This document shows positions 41,318-49,620 of a DNA stretch of 64,000 nt, one piece after another. The notes beneath the pieces are model-generated. The model was not told where the DNA came from. It saw nothing but the letters and a program-made list of their open reading frames with translations, and searched no databases. Within the stretch, counting starts at the first letter, position 1, and each line of letters starts with the position of its first letter. Origin of the DNA: Flavobacterium sp. KACC 22763 (GTDB lineage: Bacteria > Bacteroidota > Bacteroidia > Flavobacteriales > Flavobacteriaceae); NCBI RefSeq assembly GCF_028736155.1, contig NZ_CP117879.1:4898001-4962000 (forward strand), read 5' to 3'. Made by a program: the position numbers and the translations under genes.

Positions 41318-43024
41318 ATGAAAAAACTAAGATATATAATAGCGATCTCAGCAATTTTTGTGGTATCTAGCTGCAATGATGAGCTTGATACAGAGAATCT
41401 TTCAGAAAAGAGCTTGGATAATTTTTATAAAACTCCAACAGATATAAATGAAGCAATGGCCGGTGTTTATAATGCCATCTATACAGTAAATGTGCATAGC
41501 GAAGAACAGGTAGCTGCCAACTTGATGGATAATATGATGTTTGGCGGGGGAGGTCCTGATGATAAATCGGCTAAATGGGTTGATAACTTTGAAGATCCTG
41601 CGGAAGACACTTATCGTGATATGTGGAAACAATCTTATAATGGGATTTCGAGAGCGAATGCTATCATAGAAAAAGCGTCGTTAGCAGATTTTTCCAAGCA
41701 TTTTAATACGCCTCAAGAAGCAGAAGATTTTAAAAAACAGGCTGTTGGTGAGGCCTTGTTTATGAGAGCTTTCTTTTACTTCAGATTAGCTAAATTCTTT
41801 GGAGGAGTACCAATGATCATAAAATATGATGGAGATAGATTGGTAGCGAGATCAACTTATACCGAAACATTTGCGCAAATTGCATCCGATTTAAAATTGG
41901 CTATCGAGACTATGCCTGCCACGCCATTTCCAAGTATTCCGACTTCGAGATACGGTCATGCGAATAAGTGGGTTGCAGAAGCATACCTAGGGCGCGTATT
42001 TTTATTTTACACTGGATACATGAGTAATATTGAAAAGAAGGCAACTACAGATTTACCACTTGTAGGAGGAGGTTCTTTGACAGGAGCGCAAGTAGCAACG
42101 TATTTAAATGATTGCATCAATAATAGTGGACATAAATTGGCATCTGATTTTAGAAATCTTTGGGCTTATTCTTATGTAAATAAAAGTGCAGGAAAGAATG
42201 TATTGCCTTGGGCTACAACAGAAGGTTTGGCATGGGTAGGTCAAGATGGAGTCACTCCTACATTTGGAACAGGAAACTATGAGACTATGTTTGTACAAAG
42301 ATTTTCTTTTGGCGACTGGGGCTGGACAAATGGTAATATTTATACCAACAGATTAGCCTTGTTTAATTCGTTGCGTGGTAATTCACTAGTTCCTTTTGGA
42401 GAAGGATGGGGATGGTGTACCGTAAACCCAAAATTGTATAGTGGTTGGGATGATGCAGATCCGAGAAAAAGAGGTTCTATACTAGAAGTAGGCAGAGCCG
42501 ATCAAGGAACAGATGGTTATGCAAAAGACAAAGGAGATCATGAAACAGGATATTTTAATAAAAAATATACTTCGTTGCAGCATGATAATGGCAAAGGATC
42601 AAACGTAGGTATGTTTGTTCAGATGTATGCTTGGTCAAATGCAGATATGCAGTTAATGCATGCTCAAGACTTTATTTTCATGCGTTTTGCAGATGTACTA
42701 TTAATGCATTCTGAAATTACCAAAACAGCAGATGGCATGAATGCGGTAAGATTGAGAGCACATTTAGGGCCAGTTGCATATTCTCTTGATAATATTAAAG
42801 CAGAACGTCTGCACGAATTGGCTTTTGAAGGAATACATTGGTTTGATCTTGTTCGTTGGGGAGATGTTGATACTGCATTTAATGATGTGATCCAAGTTAG
42901 AAATTCTGGAGTAGATGCTAATTATAGTGTGAAATACAGAACAGAAACGAAAGGTTTAGTTCCTATTCCAGAAGCAGAAGTAAGACTGCTAAATGGAGTT
43001 TACAATCAAAATCCAGGTTGGTAA
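41318..43024 (+). CDS. SusD/RagB-family glycan-binding lipoprotein 1
   Basis: A 568-residue lipoprotein that forms the lid of the SusC transporter and binds the glycan at the surface. The start is the ATG at 41318: MKKLRYIIAISAIFVVSSC, with Cys19 followed by NDELDTEN, an acidic surface-export signal. A GTG 30 nt upstream would put ten polar residues ahead of the signal and is rejected. SusD features are visible: EKSLDNFYKTPTDINEAMAGVYNAIY, the TPR-like helices with ALFMRAFFYFRLAKFFGGVPMI, and the C-terminal RLHELAFEGIHWFDLVRWGD. It lies 16 nt downstream of susC 1. Confidence 0.94.
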   Translation: MKKLRYIIAISAIFVVSSCNDELDTENLSEKSLDNFYKTPTDINEAMAGVYNAIYTVNVHSEEQVAANLMDNMMFGGGGPDDKSAKWVDNFEDPAEDTYRDMWKQSYNGISRANAIIEKASLADFSKHFNTPQEAEDFKKQAVGEALFMRAFFYFRLAKFFGGVPMIIKYDGDRLVARSTYTETFAQIASDLKLAIETMPATPFPSIPTSRYGHANKWVAEAYLGRVFLFYTGYMSNIEKKATTDLPLVGGGSLTGAQVATYLNDCINNSGHKLASDFRNLWAYSYVNKSAGKNVLPWATTEGLAWVGQDGVTPTFGTGNYETMFVQRFSFGDWGWTNGNIYTNRLALFNSLRGNSLVPFGEGWGWCTVNPKLYSGWDDADPRKRGSILEVGRADQGTDGYAKDKGDHETGYFNKKYTSLQHDNGKGSNVGMFVQMYAWSNADMQLMHAQDFIFMRFADVLLMHSEITKTADGMNAVRLRAHLGPVAYSLDNIKAERLHELAFEGIHWFDLVRWGDVDTAFNDVIQVRNSGVDANYSVKYRTETKGLVPIPEAEVRLLNGVYNQNPGW

Positions 43025-43052
43025 TATTCAATAACTTTTAATAATTAGAAAG

Positions 43053-43844
43053 ATGAAAATTCATAATATAAAATATTTACTAATTGCTGTGTTTATGCTG
43101 GTCTTTTCGGCATGTGACCCGATTGTAGATGAACAACATTTACAGAATTCTACAGACGTTGCAGGGGTTGAATTAAAGAGTTCGCAAAGCCCTGCTGGTG
43201 GAAATAAGATTACCTTAAGCATGAACACGCCTGGTGTTACCGGTTATTGGGATTATAATTTAGGAAAAGCACTAACTAACGAAGTGACTATTGTTTATCC
43301 AATTCCAGGAAAATCAACTTTTACGTTCGTGGGTACGTTAGGAACAGAGTTTTTTACTAAAACCATAGACGTGCAGGTTGATAAGCTTGATACCCCATTA
43401 GATCAGGATTGGTATGATTTAGTTAGCAACAACACTACTGCTGGTAAAACATGGGTCTTTGATGGTGTTGCGGGTACAGGTGATCAGTACTGGTTTATGT
43501 CTCCTCCTGATAATCCAGATTCTGCTATGAGCGCATGGTGGAATGCAGGTGACTGCTGTCCTCCTTTGGATGCAAGCGGTAAAATGCACTTTGACTTAAA
43601 TGGTGCAGCAAACTATAATCACTATCAAACCGCTTCTGCAGCAGCAGAAAAAGGAAGTTTTGTTATGGATATTGCTAATAAAAAATTATTTATTAGTAAT
43701 TCTAAAATTTTAGGATACGAGGCTGGAAATACAGCTAATGAATATACTATTATTACACTAACAGAAGACAAATTAGTGCTATATGTTCCGAGAAGTTTAA
43801 AAGATCCTGGAACTGGCTGGACATTTGTTTACAAACCTGAATAA
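43053..43844 (+). CDS. PUL surface lipoprotein, possible glycan-binding protein
   Basis: A 263-residue lipoprotein (lipobox FSAC, Cys21, followed by DPIVDEQ, an acidic surface-export signal). An Ig/PKD-like beta domain follows (about residues 25-110, KITLSMNTPGVTGYWDYN...STFTFVGTLGTEF). A second beta-rich domain at about 115-260 has many aromatic residues (TWVFDG, QYWFMSPPDNPDSAMSAWW) and an adjacent Cys pair (GDCCPP). I do not recognise a named family. Its place directly after SusD in the operon, and the clustered Trp/Tyr residues, suit a surface glycan-binding protein, as the third gene of many PULs encodes. No catalytic motif is seen. Confidence 0.7.
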   Translation: MKIHNIKYLLIAVFMLVFSACDPIVDEQHLQNSTDVAGVELKSSQSPAGGNKITLSMNTPGVTGYWDYNLGKALTNEVTIVYPIPGKSTFTFVGTLGTEFFTKTIDVQVDKLDTPLDQDWYDLVSNNTTAGKTWVFDGVAGTGDQYWFMSPPDNPDSAMSAWWNAGDCCPPLDASGKMHFDLNGAANYNHYQTASAAAEKGSFVMDIANKKLFISNSKILGYEAGNTANEYTIITLTEDKLVLYVPRSLKDPGTGWTFVYKPE

Positions 43845-43863
43845 TATATTTTGTGTTAGTTAT

Positions 43864-43899
43864 TTCGAAAAAGGAAGACTAAAAAAATCCTTTTTCGAA
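43864..43899 (+). terminator. hairpin after the first sus operon
   Basis: TTCGAAAAAGGA and TCCTTTTTCGAA form a 12-bp perfect stem 20 bp past the lipoprotein stop. A terminator or 3'-end-stabilising hairpin is likely. Confidence 0.5.
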
Positions 43900-43987
43900 T
43901 TTCAAACATTTTATGCTTACGCTAAATTGTGCAAGCATATTTTAAGATTTAAACTATGGTTAGTTTAAGTTAAGTTTATTGCCTGGG

Positions 43988-44021
43988 TAGCCCATAATTT
44001 CGATTATGGGCTATTTTTTTT
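43988..44021 (+). terminator. terminator of the first sus operon
   Basis: TAGCCCATAAT-TTCG-ATTATGGGCTA is a perfect 11-bp stem with a stable TTCG tetraloop, followed by T8. The same TAGCCCATA stem recurs after the second susD (49513-49547). Confidence 0.85.
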
Positions 44022-44690
44022 GCTTTTACTATGATAAAGGTGGATTTATTGTAAAGCATAGCATGAATAGAAAAGATAAAGTGTAAATGACATTGCGAGA
44101 GTTCAATTTTAAGAGTGCATTTGATTTAAGTCCATTTTTCTTCATATATGCGAGCAGTGTTAAAAGATTAAATACTATCGGACATTATTTCTGCCAGTTT
44201 TGATGCTTAGTCTCCTCAAAAGTCTTTTAAATAAAAAAGTAGCCTGAGATTTTAGAATTGCATATAAAGAAGACTTGCGTGATCATTTTTATTAAAAAAT
44301 GACCTTTTTCCCAATTTTAGAAGATGAAATTTCGTTTTTTCTTGCTTATAGTCCTTGTTAAAAGTAAGGTATTTTGTATAAATTTATCGAAAATAAGATT
44401 TTTCCTTCGTTAAAAATTATTGCCAATAATGTAAAAAAAGTAGGGTAAAAATATCATATTCTTTATTTTTTGATTTTTATGAAAAATCAAGATTTTACAC
44501 TCGTAATTATTTAAAAAATAGCTATTTACGAGGTGTTTGGTGCTACTACCACGTTGTAGTTTTAATAATTTTTGCTAGAGTTTTCCTCTATAAATATAGT
44601 GTAGTGTTATTTTTTAAAATTAACTTTTCTTTAGTACTATTTTTTGTTTTTATAAATATTTAAAAATCAATATATTATGTTTTTTTTGAT
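44022..44690. other. long AT-rich spacer before the second sus operon, no gene seen
   Basis: About 670 bp without a coding frame of note on either strand. It contains an inverted repeat TTGATTTTT/GAAAAATCAA (about 44468-44488) and other short palindromes. It could hold a degraded gene, a small RNA or a long control region; nothing in it identifies which. Confidence 0.4.
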
Positions 44691-44737
44691 GTGTTTTTAT
44701 AATATTATTTTTTTCGATTTGATGTGTTTTTGTAATG
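44691..44737 (+). promoter_or_regulatory. paired direct repeats upstream of the second susC (candidate operator)
   Basis: GTGTTTTTATAATA (44691-44704) and GTGTTTTTGTAATG (44724-44737), each preceded by TTTGAT, are 33 bp apart. The second is 93 bp before the ATG and 46 bp before the -7-like box, the same layout as at 37944-37990. Confidence 0.6.
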
Positions 44738-44769
44738 ATTTTTGCCTGTGAAAAGTAAAAATTTAGTTT

Positions 44770-44816
44770 TAGTATTGCATCAAATTACTAATTAATTAAC
44801 CAAAATTTTTAGAAAA
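44770..44816 (+). promoter_or_regulatory. -7-like element and conserved 43-nt leader of the second susC
   Basis: TAGTATTG (44770-44777) differs from TAnnTTTG at one position, the same position as in the first susC promoter. The leader from 44774 to 44816 is identical to 38028-38070. Confidence 0.55.
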
Positions 44817-47800
44817 ATGAAATTAACAAAATTACTTGTTTTTTGTATTTCATCTTTGTTATTCTCGGTTATGGCTGTGGCTCAGGATGTCACAGTAAAT
44901 GGAATAATTAACGATGAAAATGGTTTGCCTGTTCCAGGCGCAACAGTTTTATTAAAAGGTACTACAAAGTCTACTGCGTCAGACTTTGACGGAAAGTTCC
45001 AGATTCAGGCACCTTCAAACGGATCATTAACAATTACTTTTATTGGTTACTCTACAGTAACAGAAGCAGTAAACGGAAGAACAAAAATTACAATTCAATT
45101 AAAACCAGAATCACAATCTTTAAATGAGGTTGTAGTGGTTGGATATGGTACTCAAAAGAAATCTGTTGTAACTGGAGCAATCTCTAGTGTAAAATCGGCT
45201 GATCTTGAAAAAGTACCAAACGGAAGAGTTGAACAGGCCTTACAGGGTAGAGTAGCAGGGGTTTCTGTTGCTGCAGTTTCTGGACAGCCAGGTGAAAAGT
45301 CTAAAGTTCGTGTTAGAGGTATCACTACATTTAGAGAAGGTGGAAACGATCCTTTATGGGTTGTTGACGGTATTGCTGTAGATGCAAACGCAATTGGTTT
45401 TATCAACCAAAGTGATATTGAGTCTATCGAGGTGCTTAAAGATGCTGCTTCTGCTGCCATCTATGGTACACGTGCGGCTACAGGGGTTATCTTAGTTACA
45501 ACTAAAAAAGGTAAAGCTGGAAAAATTTCTGTAAACTATAATGGTTTTGCAGGTATATCAGCTCCAGCTCAAAAGTTAGATATGCTGAATGCTACTCAGT
45601 ATGCTACTTTAATGAATGAAAAATCTTTAAATGACGGAGGAGCTATTAAATATCCTAATCCTTCAGCATTTGGAAAAGGTACAAATTGGCAGGATGCGAT
45701 TTTTAATGATTCTGCTTTCAGATATACACACGAATTAAGCATTAGTGGTGGTGGTGAAAAATCTACTTTCTACGCTTCTTTCGGAATTCAAGATCAGGAA
45801 GGTATCGTTACTACAGATATTTCTAACTATACTAAGAAAAACTTCAGATTAAACTCTACACACAAAATTTCTGATTACTTTACTTTCGGACAAACTTTTG
45901 GATATACACACCAAAAAACAAAAGGTATTGGTAATACAAACAGTGAGTTTGGTGGACCTTTAAGCTCTGCGATCAACTTAGATCCACTTACTCCATTTGT
46001 GGTTACTGATCCGACGGAAGCAAATTCAGGATTTTATACTAACCCAAATGTTGTTAGAGATGCAAATGGTAATCCTTACGGAATATCTTCTTTAGTACAA
46101 CAAGAGATGACAAACCCTCTTGGATATATCCAAACAAGATTAGGAGGATACAGCTGGTCAGATGATTTTGTAGGTAATGCTTATTTAGAGGCTAACATTA
46201 CAAGTCACTTAAAATTTAGAACTACTCTTGGTGGTAAGTTAGCTTATTGGGGAGATCAAATGTTTACTCCGGTTTTCTTCTTGAACCCAAACATGAAAGC
46301 TGATAGAAATAACTACAGCCAAAACAACAATAAATCTTTAGCATGGACACTTGAGAATACTTTAAGCTATGCTAACAAATTTGGAGATCACAACGTAAGT
46401 GTTTTAGCTGGACAAGGAGCTTATGTTGAAAATATTGGTGGTTCTATTGGAGTAACGATGTTTGGATTGCCAATTACAAGCTATAAAGATGCTTCTTTTA
46501 ACTTTGATATTCCTCAATCGGATAGAGTTAACAGAGCAAGTGATTTTGTAGAGCACAAATTATCTTCATTGTTCTTACGTGCGAACTACGATTACATGGA
46601 GAAATATCTTTTCACAGGTATTGTTCGTCGAGATGGATCAACTCGTTTTGGTGAAAACAAAAAATGGGGAGTTTTCCCATCATTCTCTCTTGGATGGGTA
46701 GTTTCAAAAGAAGGTTTCTGGAAAGAAAACAATGTAGTTAATACTTTAAAATTCCGTGGAGGTTATGGAGTTGTAGGTAATGATAATATTGATGACTTTA
46801 AATATAGAGCGACAGTTGTTGGAGGTTATAACTATGCTGTAGGAACTTCAGGAGGTATTACTACAGGTTACGGAAACTCTACTCTTCCAAACGCAAACTT
46901 AGGTTGGGAAGAAACTTCTCAAACTACTGTAGGTCTTGATGCAAAATTATTTAATGATTTTTCTCTTACTCTTGATTACTACAAAAAAACAACAAAAGGA
47001 ATCTTAAGAAATATTGTAATTCCTGGATATGTTGGAGTAGTTGATGCGCCTTCTGCAAACATTGCCGATATGGATAACAGTGGTTTTGAGGCTGAATTAG
47101 GTTACAAGAAAAGACTTGGAGAATTTAATTTAGGTGTAAATGCAAACTTTGCTTACTTGAAAAACGAAATTACTTATGTAGGATCATCTACAAACTTCAT
47201 TGTTGGAGATGCTTCTTTCCAATCTATGGGACCTGTAACTAGAACACAAGTTGGTCACTCTTTTAACGAATTCTACGGATTTAAAACAGCTGGAATTTTC
47301 CAAAATGATGCAGAAGTTGCAGCGTACAAAAATGCAAATGGAGGTTTAATTCAGCCAAATGCTAAACCTGGGGATTTCCGTTGGGTTGATGCTAACAATG
47401 ATGGAAAAATTACTGATGACGATAAGCAATTCTTAGGAACTAACATCCCTAAATACACTTTTGGTTTCACAGTAAACTTAGATTACAAAAACTTTGACTT
47501 TATGGCATTTACTCAAGGAGCTGCTGGAAGCAAAATTTTCCAAGGTTTAAGAAGGTTAGATGTATTGAATGCAAACTATCAAACAAAAGCTTTAGATCGT
47601 TGGCATGGTGAAGGAACTTCAAACGACTATCCAAGATTGACTAATAATGATCCAAATAAAAACTACACAAACATGTCTGATTTTTATCTTGAAGATGGAA
47701 ATTACCTACGTTTAAAAGTGGTAACTGTTGGATACACAATGCCAACTAATTTATCATCTAAAATTGGAGCAGATAAAGTTCGTTTTTACCTAACAGGAGA

Positions 47801-47927
47801 AAACTTAGTCACTTTTACAAAATACACTGGATTTGATCCAGAAATTGGAGGTCAGGTTTATGGTGTAGATAAAGGAGTTTATCCGCAAGCAAGATCTATT
47901 CTGTTTGGAGCTAACGTTCAATTTTAA
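44817..47927 (+). CDS. SusC/RagA-family TonB-linked outer-membrane transporter 2
   Basis: A 1036-residue outer-membrane oligosaccharide transporter. The signal peptide (SVMAVAQ), carboxypeptidase-D-like domain (INDENGLPVPGATVLLKGT) and LNEVVVVGYGTQKK motif are nearly those of SusC 1. The plug (LWVVDGIAVDANAIGFINQSDIE) and barrel are more divergent. The protein ends in the usual aromatic strand (ILFGANVQF). It heads the second sus operon, with its SusD 15 nt downstream. Shared leader and amino terminus but different barrels suggest duplication followed by specialisation, or gene conversion of the 5' part. Confidence 0.95.
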   Translation: MKLTKLLVFCISSLLFSVMAVAQDVTVNGIINDENGLPVPGATVLLKGTTKSTASDFDGKFQIQAPSNGSLTITFIGYSTVTEAVNGRTKITIQLKPESQSLNEVVVVGYGTQKKSVVTGAISSVKSADLEKVPNGRVEQALQGRVAGVSVAAVSGQPGEKSKVRVRGITTFREGGNDPLWVVDGIAVDANAIGFINQSDIESIEVLKDAASAAIYGTRAATGVILVTTKKGKAGKISVNYNGFAGISAPAQKLDMLNATQYATLMNEKSLNDGGAIKYPNPSAFGKGTNWQDAIFNDSAFRYTHELSISGGGEKSTFYASFGIQDQEGIVTTDISNYTKKNFRLNSTHKISDYFTFGQTFGYTHQKTKGIGNTNSEFGGPLSSAINLDPLTPFVVTDPTEANSGFYTNPNVVRDANGNPYGISSLVQQEMTNPLGYIQTRLGGYSWSDDFVGNAYLEANITSHLKFRTTLGGKLAYWGDQMFTPVFFLNPNMKADRNNYSQNNNKSLAWTLENTLSYANKFGDHNVSVLAGQGAYVENIGGSIGVTMFGLPITSYKDASFNFDIPQSDRVNRASDFVEHKLSSLFLRANYDYMEKYLFTGIVRRDGSTRFGENKKWGVFPSFSLGWVVSKEGFWKENNVVNTLKFRGGYGVVGNDNIDDFKYRATVVGGYNYAVGTSGGITTGYGNSTLPNANLGWEETSQTTVGLDAKLFNDFSLTLDYYKKTTKGILRNIVIPGYVGVVDAPSANIADMDNSGFEAELGYKKRLGEFNLGVNANFAYLKNEITYVGSSTNFIVGDASFQSMGPVTRTQVGHSFNEFYGFKTAGIFQNDAEVAAYKNANGGLIQPNAKPGDFRWVDANNDGKITDDDKQFLGTNIPKYTFGFTVNLDYKNFDFMAFTQGAAGSKIFQGLRRLDVLNANYQTKALDRWHGEGTSNDYPRLTNNDPNKNYTNMSDFYLEDGNYLRLKVVTVGYTMPTNLSSKIGADKVRFYLTGENLVTFTKYTGFDPEIGGQVYGVDKGVYPQARSILFGANVQF

Positions 47928-47942
47928 AAAAATTAAAGAATC

Positions 47943-49451
47943 ATGAAAACGATAAAATTTAAATATATATATGTAGCTGTGGCAATGGCAGTGTTAGGAT
48001 CTTGTTCTGAAGATTTTGTGACCATTGACCCAAAAGGAAAATTTGATACAAGTACTTACTTTTCTAATGAACAGCAATGCTATGCAGCTTTAATTGGGGT
48101 GTATGATCCAATTAGAAAGAATACAGGAGGATTTGAAAATTTGGTAGCCATGCTAAATGCTGGTTCTGATGATTTTTATGCTGGAGGAGGTAGTTCTACA
48201 GATGGAACAGGAATACAGAATTTCTCTACACACTCGCTTACTTCCATTACTATTCCTGGAAGTTACTGGAATGATCACTACCAAGGGATCTCTAGAGCAA
48301 ATATGTTGTTAATGAAATTACCAGCAGCATCAATGAATGATGCTGTTAGAAACAGATTTGCTGCCGAAGCTAAAACATTACGTGCTTTTTACTATTTTAA
48401 CTTAGTAAGACTATTCAAAAACATTGCATTAGTTTTAGAGCCATTATCTACAGAAACAATCTATAATCCTGAGCAAGTTGCACCAGAAGTAATTTATGCT
48501 CAAATCGAGAAAGATTTAAAAGAAGCTATTGCAGTTTTACCAAATACTGTGGTAAAAGATACTGAAGCTGGAAGATTTAATAAAGGAGCTGCTCAAGCAC
48601 TTTTAGGAAAAGTATATTTGTTTGAAGGCAAAAAAACTGAAGCAGCAGCTGTTTTAGCAGAGGTAAACGGTACGCCAGGAGCTGTAAACCAATACGGTAA
48701 TAAATTATTGCCTGAATTTAGCGATTTATGGGTAACATCAAACAAATTCAATGAAGAGTCATTAATCGAAGTATCTCACAGTAGTGCAGGTAACTCTGAT
48801 TGGACGTTCTGGGGGAATGGTAGAGACGAAGGTAACTCTTTAAACATTATGGTTGGACCTAGAGGATATTCTAGACCAGCAGGTTCTACTGCGCCAAACC
48901 TTCCTTCAGGATGGGCTTTCAACGTTGCAACTCAAAAATTATATGATGCAATGCAAGGTGACCCACGTATGGCAGCTACAATTCTTGATTTAAAAGCATT
49001 AAAAGCAGCAGGTAAAGCAAACTATATTCCAGCTTACCAAGATACAGGATATTTCTTGAACAAATACCTTCCAAGACAGTCAGATGTTAGTACAGGTGGT
49101 GGTAACTCAGAGTTGAACTACAAACAAAACTCTTATGTAATCAGACTTGCAGATACTTACCTAATGGAAGCAGAAGCTTTAGGATCTGGACCAAGAGCAC
49201 AAGCATTACTTGATGCAGTTAGAGATAGAGTAAAACTACCTCACGTACCAGTAACATTAGCAGCTATTAAGCACGAGAGAAGAATGGAATTAGCAGGTGA
49301 AGGACACAGATTTTTTGATTTAGTAAGATGGGGAGATGCAGCAGCTGCATTATCTGACAGAGGCTTTGATGCTGGAACAGATGAGATTTTCCCAATTCCG
49401 TACACAGAACTTAACGGTACTAAATTGAAACAAAATCCTAACTATCAATAA
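47943..49451 (+). CDS. SusD/RagB-family glycan-binding lipoprotein 2
   Basis: A 502-residue lipoprotein partner of SusC 2. The lipobox LGSC (Cys21) is followed by SEDFVTIDP, which resembles the S-D-D-F-type export signal known for Flavobacterium surface lipoproteins. SusD features are YFSNEQQCYAALIGVYDPIRK, AEAKTLRAFYYFNLVRLFKNI and the C-terminal HERRMELAGEGHRFFDLVRWGDA, with TPR-like helices between. It is only distantly similar to SusD 1. A terminator follows. Confidence 0.94.
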   Translation: MKTIKFKYIYVAVAMAVLGSCSEDFVTIDPKGKFDTSTYFSNEQQCYAALIGVYDPIRKNTGGFENLVAMLNAGSDDFYAGGGSSTDGTGIQNFSTHSLTSITIPGSYWNDHYQGISRANMLLMKLPAASMNDAVRNRFAAEAKTLRAFYYFNLVRLFKNIALVLEPLSTETIYNPEQVAPEVIYAQIEKDLKEAIAVLPNTVVKDTEAGRFNKGAAQALLGKVYLFEGKKTEAAAVLAEVNGTPGAVNQYGNKLLPEFSDLWVTSNKFNEESLIEVSHSSAGNSDWTFWGNGRDEGNSLNIMVGPRGYSRPAGSTAPNLPSGWAFNVATQKLYDAMQGDPRMAATILDLKALKAAGKANYIPAYQDTGYFLNKYLPRQSDVSTGGGNSELNYKQNSYVIRLADTYLMEAEALGSGPRAQALLDAVRDRVKLPHVPVTLAAIKHERRMELAGEGHRFFDLVRWGDAAAALSDRGFDAGTDEIFPIPYTELNGTKLKQNPNYQ

Positions 49452-49512
49452 AAGTTGAATTCCGACGAAAATAAAAAGTTAAGTTAAGTTTAAGTTTAAG
49501 TTTGGTTGTAAA

Positions 49513-49547
49513 TAGCCCATAATCATTATGAGTATGGGCTATTTTTT
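49513..49547 (+). terminator. terminator of the second sus operon
   Basis: TAGCCCATA and TATGGGCTA enclose an AT-rich loop and are followed by T6. The stem matches the terminator of the first sus operon. Confidence 0.75.
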
Positions 49548-49620
49548 AAATCCTTCATAGGTAGAACTCGATTTTGATTTCTTCTAAACTTCAATTTAAA
49601 ATCATAATAATTGGAAGCGA

